Below are positions 16,865-25,051 of a DNA stretch of 56,953 nucleotides, one piece after another. Source of the stretch: a virus; the IMG/VR virus record IMGVR_UViG_3300031746_000022, positions 1-56,953 of that record; one strand, 5' to 3'. Under the pieces are notes generated by a model. It did not search any database. It was not told where the DNA came from and saw nothing but the letters and a program-made list of their open reading frames with translations. The position numbers and the translations under genes are program-made. The number at the start of each line of letters is the position of its first letter. Position 1 is the stretch's first letter.

Positions 16865-18624
16865 TAATGCACCTCTCGCCAATTAAATCCGGCAAAACAG
16901 TCAGCATTATTATTTCCAATTCTAGTAACGCAAATGGTAACATTATCTTGCGTTCCATCGGCATTTAATGTTAGCGGTAATGTTTTTAAATTAATTTGCC
17001 CCGCAACACTTAATGGTCCTCGTGTCGTTGATGATACATAATCTTGATATATTGCCCGCCCGCCTGTAATGGCTGTAGCCGCCTGATCAAACTCGGAATG
17101 ACTATCAACATCTACCGATGTCCAAGATGCCCCTGTAAGTGTTCCTCCCATAATTATTTCAATAAAAAGATTATCTGCGGTTGTTGCTAAAAATGATATA
17201 TTATTCCATATTAAATGAACGTTATTAACCAATGCATTAAAAGTTAATTTTGGTCTTAATGAAATTAATGGAGTTCTGGTTCCTAAACCTAATGTAGTTT
17301 TTGCTGTCGTTCTAGCAGCAGAATATGTAATTCCTAATGGATCGTGTCCGCCTTCGGAAGACACAGACGCACAAATGCACTGCATAGAGGCTACCGACCC
17401 GGTGCTTTCTAGATACCATCGAATTGGTAAGCTCCCAGCTCGCATATAAGCGGTTGTTACGACATTTGAAAATATAAATTGATGCACATATATAAGTGTT
17501 CCGCCAATATCTAAACCAACACGAATTCTACCTACACCAAGCCACGATAAATCAATAACCAAATGATAAGCTACAGATGTTGCCAATGTGTAACCACTAG
17601 TGCCATATCCGTCAAGCTTATCTATATTCCAATTTGCTTGAGTTACTGTTTGATTTGCAATTGTAGATGATAAAAATATAAGCCGCATTGTGCCGCTATT
17701 ATTTTCTAAGAAAATGCCATCATAACCATCACCATACCCCATGCCAGCAATAGCTGATGCGCCATCAAGCGTACCCGTCATACGGATAAAATGACTTTTA
17801 CCTGAAAGATAAATTATATGTTGGTGTGACTGATAAACTATTTTTCTTCCAGCAGTGGCGGGTACCGAAAGCGTCGCGACAGGGGAGTTGTGCGTAATAC
17901 TTGTGCTAGCATCTTGTCGCTGCAACCCCATTAGCCTTGGAGCCAAATCATATTGATGTGTAACCTCAAAAAGAGATTGTGAATTTGAAATGCGTAATCT
18001 TCCAAAAGCATCAGTGGATCCAGAGTTATTTGAATCTATAGAGATGGATCCTATATGACTTGTTCCAGAGCCTAATATTGGATTAACTCCAGATACTGGC
18101 GTTGAAACTTTTGAAGTTAATGTAATATCAGCAAGGCACGCCGCTCCGGCTTGTGATATTGTTAATGTTACTATTGTTCCAGTATCAATAGCATAATCCT
18201 CAAAATCCAGTTCTAAAAGTAGCGATGTATTTGCTGTTTCAGAAAAAAGTATAGTTACACCATCTATAGACACAGAAATATTACGAGATGCCGTTGTTGA
18301 GAATCTTAATTCTAATGCCGCCAATAAAGCGTCATTTGTAAATGTTACGCTTGCAGAATATATACCGGCATTAATATTATAACCATCTACTGCCAAATTA
18401 GTTTCGATTGATAGGTTTTGAATATTTGGCATCGTAGCATTTTGAATGCTAACTGGCCAAGCGTTTATGCTGGAATTTGGTGCGCCTTGATCAACTTTAC
18501 CTATGGTGCTCGTGCCCGGTGCTAATTTTGCTTCAACCTGAAGACGATAAAATACACCATCAATGACGGTTCCAACTGGATTGCCATTTACATCAAACAG
18601 AATTGCCGCAGGTGAATCTGCCAT
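16864..18624 (-). CDS. Tail structural protein with DAFGRLR-type domain
   Basis: 586 residues. Around residue 205-290 it has TDAFGRLRISNSQSLFE followed by an aromatic/His-rich jelly roll (GRKIVYQSHQHIIYLSGKSH). This motif order marks a structural-protein family widespread in marine and other tailed phages. The N-terminal 180 residues form a separate beta domain with predicted ligand-like sandwiches, and the C-terminus (CFAGFNWREVH) closes another. It starts by stop-start overlap (TAATG) with the adaptor-like gene upstream. Probable virion fibre or baseplate component; the exact position in the particle is unknown. Confidence 0.7.
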   Translation of the reverse strand: MADSPAAILFDVNGNPVGTVIDGVFYRLQVEAKLAPGTSTIGKVDQGAPNSSINAWPVSIQNATMPNIQNLSIETNLAVDGYNINAGIYSASVTFTNDALLAALELRFSTTASRNISVSIDGVTILFSETANTSLLLELDFEDYAIDTGTIVTLTISQAGAACLADITLTSKVSTPVSGVNPILGSGTSHIGSISIDSNNSGSTDAFGRLRISNSQSLFEVTHQYDLAPRLMGLQRQDASTSITHNSPVATLSVPATAGRKIVYQSHQHIIYLSGKSHFIRMTGTLDGASAIAGMGYGDGYDGIFLENNSGTMRLIFLSSTIANQTVTQANWNIDKLDGYGTSGYTLATSVAYHLVIDLSWLGVGRIRVGLDIGGTLIYVHQFIFSNVVTTAYMRAGSLPIRWYLESTGSVASMQCICASVSSEGGHDPLGITYSAARTTAKTTLGLGTRTPLISLRPKLTFNALVNNVHLIWNNISFLATTADNLFIEIIMGGTLTGASWTSVDVDSHSEFDQAATAITGGRAIYQDYVSSTTRGPLSVAGQINLKTLPLTLNADGTQDNVTICVTRIGNNNADCFAGFNWREVH

Positions 18625-19289
18625 TAGGTAATTACTCTCGTTCTAGATGATTCAAATGGAGAGCTTCCATTATAAGCAAATGTATCCGTTACCGTCGCCA
18701 ATAAAATACCGCCTTCGTCATAAACTTTCCAGACAGTTACGGTTATTCTTTTATTAGCATCATATGATAAGTTCTTCTCCACAATTTTAAGTGATTTAGA
18801 GCTTGAATCCCACCAGGTAATAGATGTCGGAAAAGGATTATCTAATGGCAATGTTTCCCTGTAGGCTCCAGAAGCAAAACCCTCTAGTGGTCCGCCAACT
18901 CCATCTGCTAAATGGATCAGCTGTCTCAACGTTTCGTGTTGAGTTTCTGTTATTCCAGATCCTATTGCAGTTACTTCAAGACCATCTGTAATTCCGGCTT
19001 GCATTAAAAATGTTTTTTGAGTATCATTAAATTGTAATAGATCGATATCGCTACAAATAACTCTAATTTCTTGTGCTCTCAATTTATTTCTTAATGTTCC
19101 TTTAAGAAGGGAAGCTCTAATTTCCGCTTCATCAATGCCTGGGATACGTAACAAATCTCTTGTCGTGCCAACGGGGATTGGATAATCAAATATACGAATT
19201 GTTTTATTACTATTTGTAATCACATTCATCACAATAAAACAACCATTAATTGGATCATTAAAAGGATATTGTGTAGCTGAGTCGGTCAT
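18624..19289 (-). CDS. Adaptor/connector-like virion protein
   Basis: 221 residues. The first half contains RIFDYPIPVGTTRDLLRIPG and a helical EAEIRASLLKGTLRNKLRA stretch. The second half has the pattern PFPTSITWWDSSSKSLKIVE, then WKVYDEGGILLATVTDTF and ends FESSRTRVIT. This two-part pattern is common at the start of tail-fibre operons in several phages, usually annotated as a virion structural protein. Its ATG overlaps the stop of the HNH gene (ATGA), which suggests the endonuclease inserted cleanly in front of it. Confidence 0.6.
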   Translation of the reverse strand: MTDSATQYPFNDPINGCFIVMNVITNSNKTIRIFDYPIPVGTTRDLLRIPGIDEAEIRASLLKGTLRNKLRAQEIRVICSDIDLLQFNDTQKTFLMQAGITDGLEVTAIGSGITETQHETLRQLIHLADGVGGPLEGFASGAYRETLPLDNPFPTSITWWDSSSKSLKIVEKNLSYDANKRITVTVWKVYDEGGILLATVTDTFAYNGSSPFESSRTRVIT

Positions 19290-19918
19290 TTGTTACCTAA
19301 TAATCTAATAAAATCTTCTGGTAATTTATCACTTTTACGCATATTACACGAGGCGCAAGAAGGTCTTACATTTGCTAACGAATGCATTCCGCCTTTTGAT
19401 AAAGGAATGTAATGATCTATATGTTCGAATTTTCCGAATTCACAATAAAAACAACTACTACCATATCTATTAATAATATCTATTTTTTCAAATTTTTCTA
19501 CTGTAACACCTTTTTTTAATAATTTTCGCCTTTTAACAGCCATTAATTTGCTATCTTTATTATTTACTTGATATTCTTTTACTCTATTTTTTATTTCTTC
19601 TTTATTTTTTTGATAATATATAGCGGATCGAATTGCATGTGCTTCTTTATTATCATCATAATATTGTTTTTGTTCAATTGATAATTCTTCTTTGTTATTT
19701 TGATAATATTTAGCTTTATTTAATTTTAATTCTTCTTTATTTATTGTTCTGTATTCTTTTTGATATTTTTTATATTCAATAATTTTATTGTCTTGTTTTT
19801 TTTTAGCACATACTTTACAATACACGGCGCGGCCGCATTTTGTTGCGTTATTTTTATGAAATTCACTAAATTCTTTAATGTTACCACAATCCGGACATTT
19901 TTTAACTAAATTAGTCAT
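19286..19918 (-). CDS. HNH endonuclease with N-terminal zinc ribbon
   Basis: 210 residues. N-terminal zinc set CPDCGNIKEF and CKVCAKKK; a Lys/Tyr/Asn-rich linker built of repeats like YYQNNKEELSIEQKQYYDDN; and a C-terminal HNH nuclease domain with FYCEFGKFEHIDHYIPLSKG then ANVRPSCASCNMRKSDK, i.e. paired CxxC and the His-Asp-His...Asn core of the McrA-type fold. Free-standing homing endonuclease or restriction-like nuclease. AAGGCAG upstream supports the ATG. Architecture parallels the gene at 8260-7526, but the HNH cores are of different subtypes. Confidence 0.87.
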   Translation of the reverse strand: MTNLVKKCPDCGNIKEFSEFHKNNATKCGRAVYCKVCAKKKQDNKIIEYKKYQKEYRTINKEELKLNKAKYYQNNKEELSIEQKQYYDDNKEAHAIRSAIYYQKNKEEIKNRVKEYQVNNKDSKLMAVKRRKLLKKGVTVEKFEKIDIINRYGSSCFYCEFGKFEHIDHYIPLSKGGMHSLANVRPSCASCNMRKSDKLPEDFIRLLGNK

Positions 19919-19926
19919 AACTGCCT

Positions 19927-20625
19927 TTAGTTTTTTATATCATCAATAATTTTATCTTTAATTGTAATAGTCACAGAACGTTCCACTTCTTTATTTTCTT
20001 TATTTGCTTTAACATCTCCAAATAATTTGTCTGCCAAAGAATCATTTTGCACAACATTTTGTTTATAAAAATTACTATTTTTTTGTAAGTCATCTTTATA
20101 ATTTACGAAAATTCCTCTTCGTAATAATTTTTCATCTTTATTCAAAAATGTTTGGCGTAGTATTGTTGGTGAAGCATTTAAAATATCGGATGGCTCTAAT
20201 CTATATCTGACATATAATAGTTCTGATAAATAATCTAATTGTGTTCCAGAATAATCGCAATCTTTCTGATCTATACGCAATGTTTGATCTACAGCATTAC
20301 ATAAAATACGCGTATATGAATCGAGCCAATCTGGTTCTCCAATAAATTCATTACGAATATCATCTGTTGCTACTTTGACTTTAAAAAATAATTTAATTTT
20401 CTCGGCTGTTTTATCATCAATATATGGTTCACTACGTTGATAATATTGTAAGTTTCTACGTGGATTAAATTCGGTATTTTGATTAATGCGCCTTGTATCA
20501 AAAGCGTTTTTAACCAATATTGGAGTAAGATATTTGTGTCTAAACTGTGAATATATAGTACGCATATTACTATTTGCATTAAATTCGCAAATAATCGCAT
20601 AAATATCAAATAAAGAGTTTTGCAA
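19927..20625 (-). CDS. Uncharacterised protein at head of leftward tail operon
   Basis: 232 residues with a TTG start at 20625 supported by GGAG nine bases upstream and an extended -10 just before it. Largely helical with a basic middle (RRINQNTEFNPRRNLQYYQR) and a long acidic/lysine C-terminus ending VTITIKDKIIDDIKN. The helical bundle around TRILCNAVDQTLRIDQKDC resembles small structural or chaperone proteins near tail genes but no family can be named. It is the first gene of the leftward run that extends to the fibre genes. Confidence 0.65.
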   Translation of the reverse strand: MQNSLFDIYAIICEFNANSNMRTIYSQFRHKYLTPILVKNAFDTRRINQNTEFNPRRNLQYYQRSEPYIDDKTAEKIKLFFKVKVATDDIRNEFIGEPDWLDSYTRILCNAVDQTLRIDQKDCDYSGTQLDYLSELLYVRYRLEPSDILNASPTILRQTFLNKDEKLLRRGIFVNYKDDLQKNSNFYKQNVVQNDSLADKLFGDVKANKENKEVERSVTITIKDKIIDDIKN

Positions 20626-20640
20626 AATAAAATCTCCACT

Positions 20641-20649
20641 ATTATACCA
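20641..20649 (-). promoter_or_regulatory. Extended -10 promoter for leftward tail operon
   Basis: In the short divergent gap 20626-20660 the minus strand reads TGGTATAAT, an extended -10, ending 15 bases before the TTG start at 20625 with GGAG between. The -35 region upstream is not well conserved. It would drive the HNH gene and the tail operon leftwards. Sequence evidence only. Confidence 0.45.
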
Positions 20650-20660
20650 TTAAAGTATAT

Positions 20661-21155
20661 ATGAAATTTCTTGATTTAATTCTCAATTCTTTCAAAATAC
20701 AAGTAAAATGTCCTATTTGTAATGAAAAATTGATACGAAAATTTCAAACATCTTTCAAAGGAGCGCAATCATCGTCGGTATTTGCGAACTTTCCCGATAA
20801 ACCAGAATATGATTCTATGATTTTTACTAAAGAAATTGGTTCTAATATGAATACTATTGCTGTACCGTCGATATGCGACTTGTTGCAACAATCTCCTCCC
20901 AGCATTCATTTTATGGAAATCGATCATACTTATGTCATTTGTCCCAAAACACATTATTATTTATGGTTTGACGGTAATACATTTGCACCTTCTTCGGAAC
21001 GTTTTATCGTACAAAATCTTGATATTATAATAAAATCTGCAGAAATTCAAGAATTAGGAACTCAATTGCGAATGCCAACTTCTCGTAATTATATATTGGC
21101 TTGTACGCCAGAAGAGATTATAAATAAAGTTCAGAAAGTGATAATGTTACAATGA
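20661..21155 (+). CDS. Zinc-ribbon-start protein of rightward cassette
   Basis: 164 residues. A single N-terminal CPICNEKL pair could be half of a zinc site; a second pair is not obvious later (one C at CPKTHYYLWF). The rest is mixed alpha/beta with a strand-rich centre (FMEIDHTYVICP) and helical C-terminus. It overlaps the RNase HII start by four bases (ATGA), so the two are co-translated. Role unknown; it may be a cassette-specific adaptor. Confidence 0.55.
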   Translation: MKFLDLILNSFKIQVKCPICNEKLIRKFQTSFKGAQSSSVFANFPDKPEYDSMIFTKEIGSNMNTIAVPSICDLLQQSPPSIHFMEIDHTYVICPKTHYYLWFDGNTFAPSSERFIVQNLDIIIKSAEIQELGTQLRMPTSRNYILACTPEEIINKVQKVIMLQ

Positions 21156-21745
21156 CACATATAATAGGTATAGATGAGGTCGGAACGGGCGCTTGGGCTG
21201 GACCAATTATTATAGGTGGCGTACGTGCTCCTATTAATTGGACTATGCCTGGCTTAAAAGATTCTAAAAAACTTACCAGAGAAACACGAGCCGAACTAAC
21301 CCAACAACTTCACCAACAGCGAGACCAAGGTATTATAGATTTTACAACCTCTATGTCACCTAATGATGAAATAGATAAGTTAGGATTAGGCGTTGTAGCA
21401 AAAATGTGCTATACTACGGCTATTTCTCGTTTATATAAAGATACAGATCAAGTTATTTTGGATGGTAATCTTAATCCTAAACATTTATTAAAATATGGAT
21501 TAAGTATTAATATGGAAAATATGAAGTCTGTAGTTAAAGCAGATGATAAATATCCGGTTGTAATGGCAGCTTCAATTATTGCTAAATATTATCGTGATGA
21601 ATTAATGATTACTTTGGGGCACGGATTTAACCCAGAATATGGTTGGGATAAAAACGTAGGCTATATTGTACCAGATCATAAAGATGCTGTTAGAAAATAT
21701 GGACTATCTTCAATGCATCGTAAAAGCTATAATGTAAAACTATAA
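21152..21745 (+). CDS. rnhB: Ribonuclease HII
   Basis: 197 residues, the normal length of this enzyme. The N-terminal IGIDEVGTGAWAGP carries the catalytic Asp8-Glu9 pair; DSKKLT follows at about 37-42; VILDGN gives Asp104; and KADDKYPVVMAASIIAKYYRD ends in the fourth acidic residue (Asp149). RNase HII cuts the RNA strand of RNA-DNA hybrids and single ribonucleotides in DNA, in the cytoplasm with Mg2+ or Mn2+. In a phage it may remove replication primers or R-loops. It overlaps the gene before it (ATGA) and precedes a small frameshifted gene. Confidence 0.92.
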   Translation: MTHIIGIDEVGTGAWAGPIIIGGVRAPINWTMPGLKDSKKLTRETRAELTQQLHQQRDQGIIDFTTSMSPNDEIDKLGLGVVAKMCYTTAISRLYKDTDQVILDGNLNPKHLLKYGLSINMENMKSVVKADDKYPVVMAASIIAKYYRDELMITLGHGFNPEYGWDKNVGYIVPDHKDAVRKYGLSSMHRKSYNVKL

Positions 21746-21768
21746 TTATCGTATAATGATAGGTAATA

Positions 21769-21940
21769 ATGTTTAATAAATTAATTTACATTTGAAGAAT
21801 TACGTACTCATTCTAAAAGATTTTGGATTAAAATTCATCATCTTATAAGAGATGGTAAATCTGAACAATATCGAAAATTACAATTGGCTGGAGTTAGAGC
21901 GCGTTATATATTAGAACCTTTAGCGATACTAGAAAAATAA
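21769..21940 (+). pseudogene. Small gene broken by +1 frameshift
   Basis: An ATG at 21769 gives MFNKLIYI and stops, but one base out of frame a coherent frame runs to a TAA at 21940, reading FEELRTHSKRFWIKIHHL, then IRDGKSEQYRKLQL and ending LAILEK. Removing one T in the run near 21788-21792 joins them as MFNKLI + T + FEELRTHSKR. The product would be about 56 residues, helical and basic. It is either a real frameshift, a programmed slip, or a sequencing/assembly error. It lies in the rightward cassette between RNase HII and the methyltransferase. Confidence 0.5.
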
Positions 21941-21967
21941 ATCAATTAAATTGCATAATTTAGAGTT

Positions 21968-22825
21968 ATGCGTTCATTACTTTTATCAATACTAGCGGAT
22001 AGCTTTTTATTTAAAACGGCCAAACCATCGTTTAAATATCAAGAATTTGATGATGGTCTCGTTATTAATGGTGATTGTACCGACCCGGATGTTTTTGCTT
22101 TTGTACAAAAATACTTAAAAGGTAAAAGTAAAAAAATACAATTGATGCATACCGATCCTCCTTATTTTGTGCTTGATAAAACATTTCAAGGCAAAGATAC
22201 TTCGTGGGATCAAACAAAAATGTCACAAGAACAAACGTCTGATTGGATGAAGTCTTGGGTCAAATTATGGCTTCCATTAATGTATCCGGGTGCCGCTCTT
22301 TATATTTGGGGTGGAACGGGTGTACCGGCATTCAGACCTTTCTTTGTATTTTGCTCTGATATCGAACACGAGCCAGATGTACAGCTAACTATTGCAAACT
22401 ATATTACTTGGAATAAAAGACGAGCGTTTGGTACAAAGAAAAATTACCTCTATACAAGAGAAGAATGTGTTTATCTTGTTAATGCGCCCGATAATAGTCC
22501 GAGAGTATTTAATATTCCACTAACAGATAAATTGCGTGGCTACGAGGGATTTAATGCTAAATATAAAGCAAAAAGCCCATATCTTCGTAGAACGAATGTA
22601 TGGACAGTTACAGAATTGTTTCAAGGTAAAATACATCCAACAGAAAAGCCCGTAACACTATTAAAAATTCCAATTAATACTTCTTCTAAAAAGAATGATT
22701 ATGTATTGGATTTATTTGGCGGTTCGGGATCGACGGCTTCAGCTGCACGCGAATGTGGTAGAAATTTTATCTTGATTGAAAAAGATCCTACTTATTACAA
22801 AAATATATTAAAAAGATTAAAATGA
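21968..22825 (+). CDS. DNA methyltransferase (beta-class, N4-cytosine/N6-adenine)
   Basis: 285 residues. The catalytic motif IV TDPPYF lies at residues 62-67 and the AdoMet-binding motif I DLFGGSGST at about 248-256, after it, which is the order of beta-class amino-methyltransferases (N6_N4_Mtase family). HPTEKPVTLL is the typical motif just before motif I. It transfers a methyl group from S-adenosylmethionine to adenine N6 or cytosine N4 in DNA. No restriction gene is adjacent, so it is an orphan, probably for protecting phage DNA. Target sequence cannot be read from here. The 3' end overlaps the next gene by ATGA. Confidence 0.9.
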   Translation: MRSLLLSILADSFLFKTAKPSFKYQEFDDGLVINGDCTDPDVFAFVQKYLKGKSKKIQLMHTDPPYFVLDKTFQGKDTSWDQTKMSQEQTSDWMKSWVKLWLPLMYPGAALYIWGGTGVPAFRPFFVFCSDIEHEPDVQLTIANYITWNKRRAFGTKKNYLYTREECVYLVNAPDNSPRVFNIPLTDKLRGYEGFNAKYKAKSPYLRRTNVWTVTELFQGKIHPTEKPVTLLKIPINTSSKKNDYVLDLFGGSGSTASAARECGRNFILIEKDPTYYKNILKRLK

Positions 22826-23217
22826 ATGACTTAATTAAATTAGCTAATAAATTTTCTAATATTATTGACGAATACGAATCAACCGAAGAAGAAGTTGAAG
22901 CGCTTGAAAATTATGTTAGAAAAACTCCAGAATTTGAAAAATGGAAAAAAGAAAATATTGATTTGCCAAGTTGGGCACAAAAATGGATAGACGAAAATAA
23001 AGAATATAGTAAAATAGTATTTAGAAATTCTAATAGAGAAGAAATGATAGCTAAAATTCAAGATGAAATTAATGAAGATCATAAATTTCAACAATATAAA
23101 AAACATCAAGAAGAAGACAAAGCTATATCATTAAAACATAAACACGCTCCTAATTATACGCCAAACGTAGTAATACAAGATCCTCTTACGCTTGATGAAG
23201 AAGATTTTGATTTTTAA
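22822..23217 (+). CDS. Acidic helical protein with LIKLANKF tag
   Basis: 131 residues starting MNDLIKLANKFSNIIDEYES, then acidic/lysine-rich helices (EEEVEALENYVRKTPEFEKW; later EEDKAISLKHKHAPNY). The first 15 residues closely match the start of the gene at 25052 and resemble motifs in many virion-block proteins of the window (see findings). Stop overlaps the convergent gene at 23214. Coupled to the methyltransferase by ATGA. Function unknown; may be an internal virion protein or regulator. Confidence 0.6.
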   Translation: MNDLIKLANKFSNIIDEYESTEEEVEALENYVRKTPEFEKWKKENIDLPSWAQKWIDENKEYSKIVFRNSNREEMIAKIQDEINEDHKFQQYKKHQEEDKAISLKHKHAPNYTPNVVIQDPLTLDEEDFDF

Positions 23218-23459
23218 ATTAAACGATATGTTAATGGTGTAGGTTCTTGACTTCCTTCCCAATATAAATCTTCAAAACAATCGTAGTCACTACAACCATA
23301 ACGACGCTCATCTTCTTCTATAGAAGTTAGGAGCTTATCTTCTTCCATCTCTTCAAGACTTTCTTCGATGATAATTTTATTTTCTCGACGAGCGGCGGCA
23401 ATACAGGCTTCGTTATCATCCCAATCTAAATAATTTTTATTCGTTCCATATGGAAGCAT
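23214..23459 (-). CDS. Small acidic protein
   Basis: 81 residues, strongly acidic in the middle (IIIEESLEEMEEDKLLTSIE) with two Cys at YGCSDYDC. Convergent to the acidic gene at 22822-23217, overlapping by four bases at the stops. Predicted alpha/beta, no membrane segment or domain recognised. Could be an anti-restriction DNA mimic by charge, but nothing else supports that. Confidence 0.5.
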   Translation of the reverse strand: MLPYGTNKNYLDWDDNEACIAAARRENKIIIEESLEEMEEDKLLTSIEEDERRYGCSDYDCFEDLYWEGSQEPTPLTYRLI

Positions 23460-23511
23460 TTTAATCTCAACATTTATTCAATAAAATGTTTATATATTCG
23501 TGTAATCCAAA

Positions 23512-23838
23512 TTATTTTCTTGTTCGAGTATTTGATTTCATATTACATAATAGCTCCTGATATAGCTTATATTTACGATCTAAATGAATTGTAGAATCTA
23601 CATATATCCAATCAAGAAATTTTTTGACTTGTTGGTTGCCGCTAATAGTTATTCTAATCATATCGTGTTTATGATAAGTATTATGTGATTTGATCTGTAA
23701 GAGTTCATAAATAATGCGAGACATCTTATTGGAAAAATCATTTGAACTAATGATTCGGGCTTGTGCACTTGAACCTCCAGTTGTTTGAAAGCGAACCCCA
23801 CCATCTCCGTCATAATAACCTCTAACGAAATGTCGTAA
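23512..23838 (-). pseudogene. Truncated LAGLIDADG homing endonuclease fragment
   Basis: The frame ending at 23512 continues upstream of its first ATG (23724) through LRHFVRGYYDGDGGVRF, which is the second LAGLIDADG helix and catalytic Asp of that endonuclease family, followed by GSSAQARIISSND and the family's C-terminal pattern ISGNQQVKKFLDWIYVDSTI (LDRKYKLYQELL). Upstream of it an in-frame TAG stops translation at 23839-23841 and then comes the capsid terminator, so the first half of the endonuclease is gone. Internal start codons would remove the catalytic helix, so this is a remnant, not an active enzyme. Confidence 0.8.
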
Positions 23839-23850
23839 CTATAAATACAA

Positions 23851-23878
23851 AAAGAGCCAAGATTTCTCTTGGCTCTTT
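23851..23878 (-). terminator. Rho-independent terminator of the major capsid gene
   Basis: On the minus strand the major capsid stop is followed by AAAGAGCCAAGA-GAAA-UCUUGGCUCUUU, a 12-bp stem with a GAAA loop, then a run of five U. This is a textbook intrinsic terminator 34 bases after the capsid stop. The sequence is nearly symmetric, so it may also act on plus-strand transcripts arriving from the left. Confidence 0.85.
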
Positions 23879-23911
23879 TGCTAAACTACTTAAATATCAG
23901 TAGATTATGTA

Positions 23912-24916
23912 TTAGGCTACGCTAACGCTTTTACGCCCAGCAGAAACTCCGCGAGCATTCACTATACCAATTCCGATTATTTCCGACACAACCCAACCGA
24001 GCTTCAATTGCTTGGGCTCATCTGCTGGAAGGACTTCGATATCTTGACGAACTGGCATCACGCCGACGAACTCGGGGTCAGCTGCTGCATACACCGTTCC
24101 GGGTGGAACGATTTTGCTGACGAGGATGTCTGCGCCCCAGATACGAGCATAAAGTCCCGTTTGGAGAACTTCGCGTTGTGTAACGGGATCAACTTCGCCC
24201 GCAGTACCACCACCAGAGCCCCACTTGAGGATATCTGTAAATTCAGAGATGTTCATAAAGTACTTGGTCGTAACCAAGTCCCATTGATCAACCTGTTGTT
24301 TGAGATTGATGAGATCGCGTTTTAAGAGACCTGCATCTGCAATGTCCTGTAGAACGTTATCAACGCCGGCTGCTGCATCAAGAGCGGCGAACACGTTCGC
24401 ATCTTCTTGTGCCATAATTTCCTGACGAGCCTTTTGGACTGCGCGGTCGATGACATTGAATCTACGACGTTTGACTTCTGAAATACGGACCGTGGGATTT
24501 GAAAAGATTTCAAATTCTGGAACCGTAATACGCTCACCGAAAACGCGTGATTCTGGACCTGAGCCGTTGCTTGAGATAACGACGGCTGAAACGTCGATAT
24601 CGCGGTCATATGTTGGCAATGCACCTTGAGCCAAGGGATCAACAACAAGTGCACGACGTGCAATTCCGTGATAATCTAAATTTCGGCGAATTGGATTTGC
24701 CATTGCCTGGGCAAGAGCAATTTTACCCTCTGGGGTCATCATTGCGCGTGAGATAAGCTCATCACGGCGACCGTCAGATGTAACTGAAGAGGTTAATCCC
24801 GTATTAGCGGGAGTATTCTCTTGAAGAGTAGCTGCAAGCTTTGCAATCGTTGAAAGAGCATCTTTAACGCTTGATGCGTTAAGTTCTCCCGAGTTACTAA
24901 ACATTAAATTAGACAT
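23912..24916 (-). CDS. Major capsid protein (HK97-like fold)
   Basis: 334 residues. After a flexible N-terminus (residues ~1-55) comes EGKIALAQAMANPIRRNLDY, the P-domain-like NPTVRISEVKRRRFNVIDR, a long helix with RAVQKARQEIMAQED and a beta-rich C-terminal domain ending in GWVVSEIIGIGIVNARGVSA. This order and the final EIIGIGIVNARGV motif are typical of large-phage HK97-fold capsid proteins. It forms the icosahedral shell. It has its own hairpin leader and strong terminator, consistent with the highest expression of the region. No delta-like domain of its own is visible; scaffolding is probably supplied by the 1126-residue protein. Confidence 0.88.
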   Translation of the reverse strand: MSNLMFSNSGELNASSVKDALSTIAKLAATLQENTPANTGLTSSVTSDGRRDELISRAMMTPEGKIALAQAMANPIRRNLDYHGIARRALVVDPLAQGALPTYDRDIDVSAVVISSNGSGPESRVFGERITVPEFEIFSNPTVRISEVKRRRFNVIDRAVQKARQEIMAQEDANVFAALDAAAGVDNVLQDIADAGLLKRDLINLKQQVDQWDLVTTKYFMNISEFTDILKWGSGGGTAGEVDPVTQREVLQTGLYARIWGADILVSKIVPPGTVYAAADPEFVGVMPVRQDIEVLPADEPKQLKLGWVVSEIIGIGIVNARGVSAGRKSVSVA

Positions 24917-24953
24917 TGTTGGTTCCTATGAATTAATTGCCAGTATTACCAGC

Positions 24954-24967
24954 ACCCTCGAAAGGGT
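24954..24967 (-). promoter_or_regulatory. 5' leader hairpin of the capsid gene (UUCG loop)
   Basis: About 38 bases before the capsid ATG the minus strand reads ACCCU-UUCG-AGGGU, a short stable hairpin with a UUCG tetraloop, upstream of the AGGA ribosome site. Such hairpins can protect a highly expressed mRNA from decay. The promoter is probably further out in the 24968-25051 gap, where TGTTATAAT (extended -10) and TTGGCA-18-TATAAC are candidates. Confidence 0.45.
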
Positions 24968-25051
24968 ATTCTTGAAACTATATCTGAATATTAGTTATAT
25001 TTATAATAAATCGTATTTGCCAATTATAACACATTTATAAGAGAGAGAAAT

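Noticed and set aside
23725-23838. tRNA-like or independent rightward/leftward small gene in the gap after the capsid terminator
   Set aside because: No complete cloverleaf or CCA-end structure can be drawn; the sequence is instead explained by the upstream part of the LAGLIDADG fragment in frame with 23512-23724.
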